A stretch of DNA of 20,332 nucleotides from UBA1794 sp964439955 (GCA_964439955.1 CAYTPX010000034.1:1-20332); one strand, 5' to 3'. Shown: positions 1-7,108, counted from the stretch's first letter. The notes: generated by a model not told the origin, from the sequence alone. Numbers and translations: made by a program.

Positions 1-23
1 CAATTACTTAGCCGATTTGCTCG

Positions 24-105
24 TACCCAGACCCGGGGTCGAACCGGGATGGGTTGCCCCACTGGTGTTTGAGACCAGCGCGTCTACCGATTCCGCCATC
101 TGGGC
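24..105 (-). tRNA. tRNA-Leu (anticodon CAA)
   Basis: The minus strand folds as a full cloverleaf. The acceptor stem pairs GCCCAGA with TCTGGGT, with a G-T closing pair, and has discriminator A at position 24. The D-stem is GCG/CGC, and the anticodon stem CTGGT/ACCAG encloses the loop CTCAAAC, giving anticodon CAA. The variable arm (TGGGGCAACCCA) is longer than in most tRNAs, as expected for leucine. The T-arm is CCGG-TTCGA-type. CCA is not encoded. It reads UUG codons. A Bacteroidetes-type promoter lies just upstream. Confidence 0.95.
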
Positions 106-127
106 ATTTCCTTATCAAAATGCAGTG

Positions 128-159
128 CAAAGGTAAACCTTTCCCGCGGAACTTCCAAA
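128..159 (-). promoter_or_regulatory. Bacteroidetes-type promoter of tRNA-Leu
   Basis: On the minus strand there is TTTG at 159-156, a 20-nt spacer, then TACCTTTG at 135-128. This fits the Bacteroidetes primary sigma consensus (-33 TTTG, 19-21 nt, -7 TAnnTTTG). Transcription would begin near 121, about 15 nt before the mature tRNA 5' end. It is the best-formed promoter in the window and the only one with a clear -33 element. Confidence 0.75.
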
Positions 160-306
160 CAAACGGGGAAAAAACTCGCCTTTATGACTTTTTCAAGGGG
201 AAAAAACAGGCGCAAACCAGAAAAACTACTACATTCGCTTTCCCAAAACCCTTGGCCTCCCCGGACAGAAGGAACGGATTCCACGACATCCCCCCGGCGC
301 AGGGAA

Positions 307-381
307 GGAAAAGCGCCGACACTTTCCGCCGGAAATGCCGCCACTCCCTTGGAAAAGCCTTGCCGCTTTCCCGCGAAAGGC
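307..381. repeat. Dispersed short repeat, copy A (two units)
   Basis: Two units align with each other. Unit 1 (307-339) runs GGAAAAGCGCC...CTTTCCGCCGGAAATGCC. Unit 2 (351-381) runs GGAAAAGCCTTGCC...CTTTCCCGCGAAAGGC. The 20 bases at 354-373 are identical to 3381-3400, about 3 kb away between two other genes. The units are imperfect dyads (GGAAA..TTTCC) and fall in non-coding DNA. Confidence 0.7.
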
Positions 382-444
382 ATGTCGCCGCAAGGAACGG
401 GGGAGAAGGGGGACGGGGAAAAACACATAGACTCAACCAAAAAC

Positions 445-1557
445 ATGAGACCGGATACATCGAAACACTCCTATTGCGTCATTCTCTGCGGAGGCCGGGG
501 CAACCGCCTGTGGCCGCTCAGCAGGAAAGCCATGCCCAAACAATTCCAAGACTTCCTGCAGACGGGCCTCTCGCAGCTGCAACAGACCTACCGGCGCTTT
601 GCCACCATCTTCCCCAAGGAACGCATCCTTGTGGCCACCAACCAAGCCTACCGCACCCTCGTGCAGGAGCAACTGCCCGGACTCCCCGGCGCAAACATCT
701 TGGAGGAACCCATCCTCTACGACACCGCCCCCGTCTTCATGCGCGTGGCTTGCCACATCGCGGCCAAAGACCCTGAGTCCGTGGTCCTTTTCACCCCGTG
801 CGACCACTATGTCGTAGGCGAAAACGAATTCCTCGCCCACGTCCAACAATGCCTCGGCTTCGCCGCACGGAAAGAAGGGCTCGTGACCTTGGGGATACGC
901 CCGACCCGCGCCGAAACGGGCTACGGCTACATCCAGATATCCGACGAGGGGGAGGAAGAAGGGAACTTCCTCCGCATCAAAGCCTTCACCGAGAAACCGG
1001 AAGAAGAACAAGCACGGCTTTTCATCGAAAGCGGGGAATTCTATTGGAACTCAGGGCTCATCTTCGGACGGGCCGGGCTCTTCATCGAAGAAATCAAACT
1101 CCACCTGCCGGAAGTAGCCTCCATATTCCTGCCCGCATGGGAGAAAAACCTGTTTGGCACGGAGGAAGAGCAAGCATACGTAGACAAATACTATTTCTAC
1201 TTGCCGCGCGTCTCCTTCGAATACGGCGTGATGGAGAAAATATCCAACGCCTATATCCTGCCAGCCAACGACTTCGCATGGACCGACATAGGCAGCTGGA
1301 CGGCACTCTACGAGCTCTCCGAGAAAGACCCGCAAGGGAACGCCGCCATCAAGGGGTGCAAAGTCATAAGCCGGGAGGCCTCGGGCAACCTCATCGCCCT
1401 CCCGGAAGGCAAACTGGCCGTCCTCAAAGGCCTCGAAGGCTACCTCGTGGCGGAAGCCGGCGACGTGCTCCTCATCTGCAAGCGCGACGACCGCCAGAGC
1501 CTGCGCGGCCTGCAAGGAGCCGTCATGGCACAAGACGGTGGAGAACGCTACCAATGA
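445..1557 (+). CDS. manC: Mannose-1-phosphate guanylyltransferase
   Basis: Predicted cytosolic enzyme that makes GDP-mannose from mannose 1-phosphate and GTP, feeding GDP-mannose and GDP-fucose into surface glycans. The nucleotidyltransferase signature is at residues 15-34 (CGGRGNRLWPLSRKAMPKQF, the GGxGxRLWPxSRxxxPKQF form). Further family blocks are FTPCDHYV (116-123), FTEKP (181-185), FYWNSG (199-204) and WTDIGSW (279-285). At 370 residues it matches single-domain guanylyltransferases and lacks the C-terminal isomerase domain of bifunctional types. I chose the ATG at 445 because the signature starts a few residues later and an A-rich stretch precedes it. An in-frame ATG at 184 would add 87 residues of repeat-derived, low-complexity sequence. 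The stop overlaps a possible queA-like start (ATGA, 1554-1557), which suggests co-translation. Confidence 0.93.
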   Translation: MRPDTSKHSYCVILCGGRGNRLWPLSRKAMPKQFQDFLQTGLSQLQQTYRRFATIFPKERILVATNQAYRTLVQEQLPGLPGANILEEPILYDTAPVFMRVACHIAAKDPESVVLFTPCDHYVVGENEFLAHVQQCLGFAARKEGLVTLGIRPTRAETGYGYIQISDEGEEEGNFLRIKAFTEKPEEEQARLFIESGEFYWNSGLIFGRAGLFIEEIKLHLPEVASIFLPAWEKNLFGTEEEQAYVDKYYFYLPRVSFEYGVMEKISNAYILPANDFAWTDIGSWTALYELSEKDPQGNAAIKGCKVISREASGNLIALPEGKLAVLKGLEGYLVAEAGDVLLICKRDDRQSLRGLQGAVMAQDGGERYQ

Positions 1558-1586
1558 CACACACCGAACCGCCCCGCCCCACACCG

Positions 1587-2816
1587 ATGGACACGAGACA
1601 AATACAAATCAAGGACTACCAATACGAGCTGCCCGAGGCGCGCATAGCCAAATACCCCCTGCCCCGCCGCGACCAGAGCAAGCTGCTCGTCTACCGCCGG
1701 GGGGCTATCGAGGAGAAGCGCTTCTCCGACCTGCCGGAGCTGCTGCCCGCCGGGACATTGCTCGTATACAACAACACGAGGGTCATATTTGCCCGCCTCC
1801 ACTTCCGCAAGGAAACCGGCGCGCTCATCGAAGTCTTTTGCCTAGAGCCCTTCCACCCGCCCGACTACGCCCTCTCCTTCCAGCAAAAGGGAAGCGTGGA
1901 ATGGCTCTGCATGATAGGCAATCTGAAGAAATGGAAAGGCGGGACGCTGAAGCGCACGATCGGATTGGCCGACGGGCGCACGGTGGAACTGCGTGCCGAG
2001 CGGGGGGAATGCCGCGGGACAAGCCATGTCGTGCGGTTTTCATGGGACGGCGACCCGCAACCCTCTTGGGCCGAATTGCTGGACGCGGCGGGCGAACTGC
2101 CCATCCCCCCCTACCTGAACCGCGAAAGCGAGGAGCGCGACAAGGAAACGTACCAGACGGTCTACTCACGCATCAAGGGCTCCGTGGCCGCGCCTACGGC
2201 CGGCCTGCATTTCACGCCCGGGGTATTGGAAGCGCTCGACCGCAAAGGCGTGGAACGCTGCGAGCTTACCCTGCATGTGGGCGCCGGGACGTTCCGCCCG
2301 GTCAAGAGCGAATCCATCGGGCAGCATGACATGCACACGGAATGGATAAGCATCAGCCGGGAAGCCCTGCTCCGGCTCATCGCCCACGGGGCACAAGCCA
2401 CGGCCGTGGGCACCACTTCCGTGCGCACGCTGGAGAGCCTTTACTACATAGGCTGCACCCTCCACCGCAACCCCGACGCCACGGGAGAAGAACTGCACAT
2501 ACCCCAATGGATGCCCTACGAAGAGGGAAAGGCGCAAAACGGGCTGCCGCCCACGGAAGCCCTGCAAGCCATTGCCGACTACCTCGACCACCACGGCATG
2601 GAAGCCCTGCACAGCGCCACACAAATCCTCATAGCGCCGGGCTACAAGTACCACATCGTACAGAAAATGATTACCAACTTCCACCAGCCGCAGAGCACCT
2701 TGCTGCTGCTGGTGTCAGCCTTCATCGGGGACGACTGGCGGAAAGTGTACGACTACGCCCTGCAACACGGCTTCCGCTTCCTCAGCTATGGCGACTCCTC
2801 ACTGCTGATCCCCTAA
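1587..2816 (+). CDS. queA: QueA-type S-adenosylmethionine:tRNA ribosyltransferase-isomerase
   Basis: The family transfers and rearranges the ribosyl moiety of SAM onto preQ1-tRNA to give epoxyqueuosine at the wobble base of GUN anticodons. Visible blocks are YNNTRVIFARL (N-terminal), APTAGLHFT (about 202-209), VGAGTFRPV (about 231-239), TTSVRTLES, NFHQPQSTLLLLVSAF and the terminal SYGDSSLL. At 409 residues it is longer than classical QueA (about 340-350), the extra length lying mostly in the first half. Bacteroidetes often carry such a long paralogue besides a standard QueA, so the exact substrate is less certain than the fold. I chose the ATG at 1587 because MDTRQIQIKDYQYELP resembles family N-termini. 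An ATG at 1554 overlapping the manC stop is possible and adds 11 residues. The gene is probably co-transcribed with manC. Confidence 0.88.
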   Translation: MDTRQIQIKDYQYELPEARIAKYPLPRRDQSKLLVYRRGAIEEKRFSDLPELLPAGTLLVYNNTRVIFARLHFRKETGALIEVFCLEPFHPPDYALSFQQKGSVEWLCMIGNLKKWKGGTLKRTIGLADGRTVELRAERGECRGTSHVVRFSWDGDPQPSWAELLDAAGELPIPPYLNRESEERDKETYQTVYSRIKGSVAAPTAGLHFTPGVLEALDRKGVERCELTLHVGAGTFRPVKSESIGQHDMHTEWISISREALLRLIAHGAQATAVGTTSVRTLESLYYIGCTLHRNPDATGEELHIPQWMPYEEGKAQNGLPPTEALQAIADYLDHHGMEALHSATQILIAPGYKYHIVQKMITNFHQPQSTLLLLVSAFIGDDWRKVYDYALQHGFRFLSYGDSSLLIP

Positions 2817-2823
2817 GCGAAGC

Positions 2824-2868
2824 CCGCGGGCGCAAGGCGAAAAGGAAGCCGCAAACCGCCGCCCGCGG
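2824..2868. terminator. Weak bidirectional hairpin between convergent queA-like and gldH
   Basis: A perfect 9-bp inverted repeat (CCGCGGGCG at 2824-2832, CGCCCGCGG at 2860-2868) flanks a 27-nt loop in the 78-nt gap between two converging genes. There is no T-run on either side. The placement suggests a terminator, but the long loop makes this tentative. Confidence 0.35.
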
Positions 2869-2894
2869 CACAGCCCCACGCCGCCGGGCGCGCC

Positions 2895-3353
2895 TCAACG
2901 CACGGCAAGGCGCAGCCCCACGTCTTCCACCCCCCGCAGAGGGGAAGCATTCATCAGGTGGTACACCTTGCAGCGCAGTACCCCCGTCCGGGGGAAGCGC
3001 AGCTTTTCCACCGGGAAAGCCGAGACGCGCAGGCTTCCCCAGCCGCTCCCGAGCCATTGCCCCCGCTCGCCGGCCAAGGGATACCGCACAATCCGTTGGT
3101 GCACGGACGAATCGCCCGCCGCGCTGCCGTACGTCCACTCAAGGGCGAGGTACAACTCGCGGAACGGGTAGCGCACCGAGTGGCGCACCTCGGCATAAAG
3201 GACATAGCCGGGCAGGCTGTCGCACACCGGGATGTCGAAGGAAAGCGTGTCGTCCGCCGCCCATCCCTTCTCCGGGACGCGGCGGAAACTGTGGTACGCC
3301 GTCCCCCGCTCGCAAGCAAGGGCAAGGGACAGCAGCAGGAACGGCAAGGCCAT
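2895..3353 (-). CDS. gldH: GldH-like lipoprotein
   Basis: This 152-residue protein starts MALPFLLLSLALAC: a short hydrophobic signal with Cys14 as probable lipidation site. The lipobox (ALAC) is loose, as is common in Bacteroidetes. The rest resembles gliding motility lipoprotein GldH: a DTLSFDIPV strand early on, an RYPFRELYLALEWTY block, then a GERGQWLGSGWGSLR block and a C-terminal GVEDVGLRLAVR. In Flavobacterium, GldH belongs to the gliding and type IX secretion apparatus. Non-gliding Bacteroidales also keep it, where its role is unclear. It is the last gene of the metF-holB-PSP1-gldH cluster, 85 nt after the PSP1 gene. The frame stays open upstream to 3674, but only by reading through repeat copy B and antisense to the PSP1 gene. 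ATG 3353 is chosen because the signal peptide starts there. Confidence 0.82.
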   Translation of the reverse strand: MALPFLLLSLALACERGTAYHSFRRVPEKGWAADDTLSFDIPVCDSLPGYVLYAEVRHSVRYPFRELYLALEWTYGSAAGDSSVHQRIVRYPLAGERGQWLGSGWGSLRVSAFPVEKLRFPRTGVLRCKVYHLMNASPLRGVEDVGLRLAVR

Positions 3354-3377
3354 GGAAAAAAGGCGCAGCGCCCTTTT

Positions 3378-3431
3378 GGGAAAGCCTTGCCGCTTTCCCG
3401 GGAAAGCCCCGGGGTTTTCCCGGGAAGCGCC
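3378..3431. repeat. Dispersed short repeat, copy B (three half-sites, exact 22-bp period)
   Basis: This lies in the 85-nt gap between the PSP1 and gldH genes. GGGAAA(G) half-sites begin at 3378, 3400 and 3422, exactly 22 bp apart. A perfect 16-bp palindrome GCTTTCCCGGGAAAGC spans 3392-3407, and TTCCCGGGAA at 3417-3426 is a second one. The 20 bases at 3381-3400 equal copy A. The right end, CCGGGAAGCGCC, recurs in copy C and (inverted) in copy D. The copy sits inside a co-directional cluster, so it would be transcribed and could fold as RNA. Confidence 0.8.
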
Positions 3432-3438
3432 GCACCTC

Positions 3439-4755
3439 CTATTCGCCCGCGGCGTCCTGGGACGCAAGGCGGTCTTGCTCTTTTTGCCTGCGGTAATTCT
3501 CATTCTTGCGCGAAGCCTTGTAGCTTTTCCAATTTTTCCGCCGCCTCTCGTCGCGGTTGTCGCGGCGCGCGCCCTCGTCGGCACCGCCTTTCTCGGTTGC
3601 GCCCGCGTCCTTTTTCCCCGCCTCCGCCGCCCGGTTGTCCCTGGCGGCACGGTTCTCCCTGCGCGGCTTGCCACCCCGCTTCCCGCCCTTGCGCTTGTCG
3701 AAGCGCGTCAGGCTCTCCTGTTCCACGAGGTCGACCGTCGGGGCGGCCTGGGATCCAGCGGAAGAAAGGTCTACGAGCGACTCGGGCTTCTCGCCCCGGC
3801 GGTTCATGTTGATGATTTCGAAGGCGCGCCGGGCGGAAATCGTCTGCGCGTTTGCCGCGAAGTTCTTGTCCGTGGAGTACGTTATCTGCCCCGAAAGGAT
3901 ATCGGCCTTGAAGAAATAGTAAGTTCCGCCCTCGCGCGTCTCCAAGGTGATTTCGCGCGAAGGGAGGCGCGCCCCGGCTTCCACGTAAGCATCCGCCTCA
4001 TAGTTGAGGCAGCACTTGAGTTTGGCACACTGCCCGGCCAGTTTCAAGGGATTGAGCGAGAGGTCCTGGAGACGCGCGGCATTGGTCGAGACGGAAACGA
4101 AAGAGCTCATCCACGTGGCACAGCATAGTTCGCGCCCGCAAGGGCCTATCCCGCCGATGCGCCCTGCCTCCTGGCGGGCACCGATTTGCTTCATTTCGAT
4201 ACGCACGCGGAAGGTTTCGGCCAAGACTTTTATGAGTTGCCGGAAGTCCACCCGGTCGTCCGCGATATAGTAGAAGATGGCCTTGTTGCCGTCGCCTTGG
4301 TATTCGACGTCGCCTATCTTCATTTTCAGCCCGAGGTCGAGGGCTATCTGCCGGGAGCGTATCATGGTCTCGTGCTCCCGTGCCTTGGCCTCCGCGTACT
4401 TCTCCATGTCCACGGGCTTGGCCTTACGGTAGATACGCTTGATTTCCATGCATGGCTTGCAACGGTTCTTGCGCATTTGGAGCGGAACCAGCCGTCCCGT
4501 CAGCGTAACGGTGCCGATGTCGTGCCCCGGAGACGCCTCGACGGCCACGATATCGCCCTTGGAAAGCGCCAGGTTGTTGCTGTTCAAGTAGTACCCCTTG
4601 CGGGTATTCTTAAACTGTACCTCCACAAGGTTGCACTCCAAGTCGCTCTCCGGGAGGTCGGCGAGCCAGTCGAACGTATGCAGTTTATCGTCGATTTTCG
4701 AACAACCGCGCGGGCAAAGCCCGCCGCTGCCATTTGCTAATTTATAATCGTCCAT
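3439..4755 (-). CDS. PSP1 domain protein (RicT/YaaT family) with basic C-terminal tail
   Basis: The conserved part (about residues 35-330) is a PSP1/RicT domain: NTRKGYYLN near the start, a GDIVAVE block at 67-73, GIGPCGRELCCATW at 203-215 and GQCAKLKCCLNYE at 241-253. Cysteines at 206, 211, 212, 243, 248 and 249 match the family pattern, and Cys14, Cys18, Cys99 and Cys102 could also bind metal. In Bacillus the RicA-RicF-RicT complex carries [4Fe-4S] clusters and promotes RNase Y-dependent mRNA maturation; the role in Bacteroidetes is less clear. Residues 350-438 are a Lys/Arg/Glu-rich, low-complexity tail, probably disordered and possibly RNA-binding. The start at 4755 (MDDYKLANGSGG) is preferred over an in-frame ATG 14 codons upstream, which has no family support. 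It lies 53 nt after holB and precedes gldH. Confidence 0.87.
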   Translation of the reverse strand: MDDYKLANGSGGLCPRGCSKIDDKLHTFDWLADLPESDLECNLVEVQFKNTRKGYYLNSNNLALSKGDIVAVEASPGHDIGTVTLTGRLVPLQMRKNRCKPCMEIKRIYRKAKPVDMEKYAEAKAREHETMIRSRQIALDLGLKMKIGDVEYQGDGNKAIFYYIADDRVDFRQLIKVLAETFRVRIEMKQIGARQEAGRIGGIGPCGRELCCATWMSSFVSVSTNAARLQDLSLNPLKLAGQCAKLKCCLNYEADAYVEAGARLPSREITLETREGGTYYFFKADILSGQITYSTDKNFAANAQTISARRAFEIINMNRRGEKPESLVDLSSAGSQAAPTVDLVEQESLTRFDKRKGGKRGGKPRRENRAARDNRAAEAGKKDAGATEKGGADEGARRDNRDERRRKNWKSYKASRKNENYRRQKEQDRLASQDAAGE

Positions 4756-4808
4756 CGTCGTTTGTTTTAATAATGTGGCATATATAGTGTAAGGCACGGC
4801 GGCGCAGG

Positions 4809-5942
4809 CTACCGTTGCCTGATGAGTACGGCCATCCGCAGGGCAAGGTCGAAGAAAACCATCTTCGCATTCACGTTCTGTTCCACGTGCCTTTGGGCCA
4901 AATCCAGCTCGTCCATCATGCCCATGCTGTTATTCTCGTTGATAAAAGGCGCAAAGCGCACGGCAAACTGCTGCTCCGCGGGATTCATATAGACCATTTC
5001 CGGGCGGTGGAAATTGTAGACGAAGTTCTCGCGCAGCATGCGCTGGCAATAAGCAAGGAACACCCTTTCCCGTTCACGGGGCATGTCGGCCAGCTTCTCG
5101 CTCCATGCCTTCAGCCCGCGCGCGTCGCGCATGTATGCCAAGCGCATCAGCTCGACAAAGAGGTTGAAGCAGGCCTTTTCCTCGTCGGAGGCCTGGATAA
5201 TGGAAACCGCCTCCACGAAGTCCCCGCCCGACATGCGAGCCGCCGCCTGCGCGGCGCCATGCTCCAAAGCAAAACGGCTGCACAGGGCCTCGGCCACCTC
5301 CGCCTCGCCGAGCTTCGGGACCCGTATGCGTTGCGTACGGCTCACGATGGTCGGGAGCAGGCGCTCCGGCGCTTCGCTGACAAGGATGAATACCGACTGC
5401 CCGGGAGGCTCTTCCAAGAGTTTCAGGAGCTTATTGGCACAGGAAGTGTTCATGCGTTCCGGATACCAGATGACGACCGCCTTGTAGCCGTCGGTGCTGC
5501 CCGTGATGCTCATCTTGCGCACCAAGTCGGCGGCTTCCCCCGCATAAATCTGCGCCTGCCCCTTGGCGCCCATGGCATCCAGCCAGCCGTCCAGCCGCAC
5601 ATACGCCCCCCCGCGCAAGAAATCCCGCCACTCCGGCAGCCAATGGGCACTGAGGGAATCGTCGGCCTTCACGCGGGCATTCTTCTTTTGGTTGGGGAAA
5701 ACGAAGTGCAAGTCGGGGTGCTCCAGTCGGTCGGCCGCGCGGCAAGAGGGACAAACCCCGCAGGCGTCGCCCTCCGTGCGGCAGGGGCAAAGGAGATATT
5801 GGGCGAAGGCCAGCGCCAAGGCCAGCGAGCCATAGCCCGGCGCGCCGCAAAGGAGCATGGCGTGGGGCACACGCCCCTCAAGCGTTTCGCGCCGCAACTT
5901 GTCTTTCAGCGCCTGCTGTCCTATGACATCGGAGAAATACAT
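4809..5942 (-). CDS. holB: DNA polymerase III delta' subunit
   Basis: Clamp-loader subunit, 377 residues. It begins FSDVIGQQALKDKL, typical of DnaX/HolB AAA+ proteins. The nucleotide loop is GAPGYGSLA (33-41), without the Walker A lysine, so it should not hydrolyse ATP, as is usual for delta'. Five cysteines (52, 54, 61, 64, 67; CPC-x6-C-x2-C-x2-C) form the zinc module. The block NKLLKLLEEPP (170-180) is diagnostic, and the sensor region reads SRT (201-203) where delta' usually has SRC. The gene starts 18 nt after metF and ends 53 nt before the PSP1 gene, so it is probably in the same transcript. No separate promoter is visible. Confidence 0.9.
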   Translation of the reverse strand: MYFSDVIGQQALKDKLRRETLEGRVPHAMLLCGAPGYGSLALALAFAQYLLCPCRTEGDACGVCPSCRAADRLEHPDLHFVFPNQKKNARVKADDSLSAHWLPEWRDFLRGGAYVRLDGWLDAMGAKGQAQIYAGEAADLVRKMSITGSTDGYKAVVIWYPERMNTSCANKLLKLLEEPPGQSVFILVSEAPERLLPTIVSRTQRIRVPKLGEAEVAEALCSRFALEHGAAQAAARMSGGDFVEAVSIIQASDEEKACFNLFVELMRLAYMRDARGLKAWSEKLADMPRERERVFLAYCQRMLRENFVYNFHRPEMVYMNPAEQQFAVRFAPFINENNSMGMMDELDLAQRHVEQNVNAKMVFFDLALRMAVLIRQR

Positions 5943-5960
5943 GGCCTCGTCCTGCTGCCG

Positions 5961-6920
5961 TTAATAGATAGCCCGTGCTATGGCACGGATGCTTTCGGCC
6001 GCGCCCGTCGAATAAAAATGGATGCTCGGCACGCCGTGCCCCATCAGTTCCTTGCATTGGTGGATGCCCCACTCCACGCCGAAGGCCGCCGCCTCGGCGT
6101 CCGTCTTGCAGCGCGACAACCCTTCTACCATGTCTTGCGGCAAATCCACGCGGAACGTCTTCGGCAAGATGCTGAGTTGCGCCAGACGGGTGAAGGGCTT
6201 GATGCCGGGGATGATGGGCACGGTGATGCCCGCCTCGCGGGCGCGTTCAACGAAGGAAAAGTATTTCCGGTTGTCATAGAAGAGTTGAGTGACGGCATAC
6301 TCCGCGCCCAGCTCAACCTTGCGCCGCAACCAATAAAGGTCGCTCTCCATATTGGGCGATTCCTCGTGCTTCTCCGGATAACAGGCTACGCCATAGCGGA
6401 AAGGCTCCATGTGCTGCTTGATAGGCTCTCCGTCCTCGAAGATGCCCCGGTTGAAGCGGTTGATTTGCTCCTCCAGTTCCGTGGCATGGGAATGCCCCTC
6501 GGGCTCGGGGACGAAGCGCGCCTCGTGGGGCGCCTTGTCGCCGCGCAGGACGAGCAGGTCGGTTATGCCCAGGAACTGCAAGTCGATGAGCACGTATTCC
6601 GTCTCTTCGCGCGTAAAGCCGCTGCACAGGATGTGGGGGACGATGGGAATCCCGTAACGGGCCTTGAGCGCCGCGGCCACGGCCACCGTGCCCGGCCTGC
6701 GCCGCAGCCGCAGGCGGCGGTATGCGCCGGAAACGGTATCGACCGGGCGGTAGACGTATTCGCTCCGGTGCGTCGTGATATTTATGTATTTCGGGGCAAA
6801 CTCGCGTAGCAAGTCGACCGTCTCGAAGAGCTTGCCCATACCGTTCCCTTTCAGCGGGGGAAGCACTTCGAAGGAGAAGGCCGTGCCTTGGTCCGCTTCG
6901 ATCAAATCCAAAATCGCCAT
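5961..6920 (-). CDS. metF: Methylenetetrahydrofolate reductase
   Basis: Flavoprotein that reduces 5,10-methylene-THF to 5-methyl-THF for methionine synthesis; cytosolic TIM barrel. FSFEVLPP (15-22) holds the catalytic Glu18, PHILC (95-99) and the LRGD motif (125-128) are family landmarks, and SGAEYAVTQLFYDN-type sequence (here LGAEYAVTQLFYDN) follows in the second half. At 319 residues it is full length. ATG 6920 gives the usual N-terminus and follows a -7 element by about 35 nt; the frame extends upstream only through repeat copy C. No SAM riboswitch fits in the short leader. It is the first gene of the four-gene minus-strand cluster. Confidence 0.93.
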   Translation of the reverse strand: MAILDLIEADQGTAFSFEVLPPLKGNGMGKLFETVDLLREFAPKYINITTHRSEYVYRPVDTVSGAYRRLRLRRRPGTVAVAAALKARYGIPIVPHILCSGFTREETEYVLIDLQFLGITDLLVLRGDKAPHEARFVPEPEGHSHATELEEQINRFNRGIFEDGEPIKQHMEPFRYGVACYPEKHEESPNMESDLYWLRRKVELGAEYAVTQLFYDNRKYFSFVERAREAGITVPIIPGIKPFTRLAQLSILPKTFRVDLPQDMVEGLSRCKTDAEAAAFGVEWGIHQCKELMGHGVPSIHFYSTGAAESIRAIARAIY

Positions 6921-6954
6921 ACTTGCAAAGGTTGTCCTAAAATGATGCAGGCTA

Positions 6955-6962
6955 CAAAAGTA
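6955..6962 (-). promoter_or_regulatory. -7 element for the metF-holB-PSP1-gldH cluster
   Basis: TACTTTTG on the minus strand (6962-6955) matches TAnnTTTG. A weak -33 (TTTC at 6986-6983) lies 20 nt upstream and is part of repeat copy C. Predicted transcription starts near 6948, leaving a leader of about 28 nt before metF. Confidence 0.6.
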
Positions 6963-6980
6963 GGCAATAAAAATGAATTC

Positions 6981-7036
6981 CGGAAAAGATGCACCGCTTT
7001 CCGGAAAAACCGCCGCATCTTTTACCGGGAAGCGCC
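6981..7036. repeat. Dispersed short repeat, copy C
   Basis: Half-sites GGAAAA at 6982 and 7003 and GGGAAG-type sequence near 7027 lie about 21 and 25 bp apart. The end ACCGGGAAGCGCC (7024-7036) matches the end of copy B in 12 of 13 positions (B has C in place of the first A). Between them, CCGCTTTCCGGAAAA is the counterpart of CCGCTTTCCCGGGAAA in B. The copy lies between the divergent promoters of metF and the glycosyltransferase gene. Confidence 0.7.
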
Positions 7037-7056
7037 ACCCTCTCGGATATTCTCCG

Positions 7057-7064
7057 TACCTTTG
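7057..7064 (+). promoter_or_regulatory. -7 element for the glycosyltransferase gene
   Basis: TACCTTTG matches TAnnTTTG, 45 nt before the start codon. No clear TTTG -33 is present at 19-21 nt upstream; that position is occupied by the right end of repeat copy C. Confidence 0.55.
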
Positions 7065-7108
7065 CCCGGGAGGGGGTGCAAGGAAGCCACCCGAAAGCCG
7101 CACAAGCC

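Larger units (their letters stand above)
106..444. other. Gene-free region filled with degenerate GGGAAA/TTTCCC repeats
   Basis: These 339 bases between tRNA-Leu and manC hold no convincing gene. Besides the tRNA promoter they carry many near-copies of a short motif: TTTCCCGCGGAA near 141, GGGGAAAAAAC at 165 and again at 197, TTTCCC near 239, and two aligned copies at 307-339 and 351-381. A plus-strand promoter for manC is not clear. The best match is TACATTCG at 230-237, which is one base off TAnnTTTG and would leave a leader of about 200 nt. Confidence 0.6.

Noticed and set aside
184..444. N-terminal extension of manC from an upstream in-frame ATG
   Set aside because: The extra 87 residues come from the repeat-filled region and resemble no family member. 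The enzyme signature starts just after ATG 445.
54..776. A 240-codon open frame running from the tRNA into manC
   Set aside because: It overlaps the tRNA gene and the manC signature in a different frame; its Pro/Arg/His-rich content is typical of a shadow frame.
3378..3431. CRISPR-like array
   Set aside because: The 22-bp periodicity comes from short palindromic half-sites with no unique spacers of normal length, and no cas gene is present.
3354..3674. N-terminal extension of gldH, giving a 259-residue protein
   Set aside because: It would read through repeat copy B and antisense to the PSP1 tail, and would bury the lipoprotein signal. ATG 3353 gives a normal signal peptide.
5839..5844. Loss of the Walker A Lys in holB as evidence of a broken gene
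   Set aside because: The delta' subunit is naturally ATPase-inactive; the rest of the protein, including the zinc cysteines, is intact.
4815..6809. A 664-codon open frame on the plus strand, antisense to holB and metF
   Set aside because: It is a mirror of the GC-rich coding strand, with no family motifs and an unlikely residue mix. holB and metF on the other strand are unambiguous.
6921..6954. SAM or other riboswitch ahead of metF
   Set aside because: The predicted leader is only about 28 nt, too short for any known SAM aptamer.
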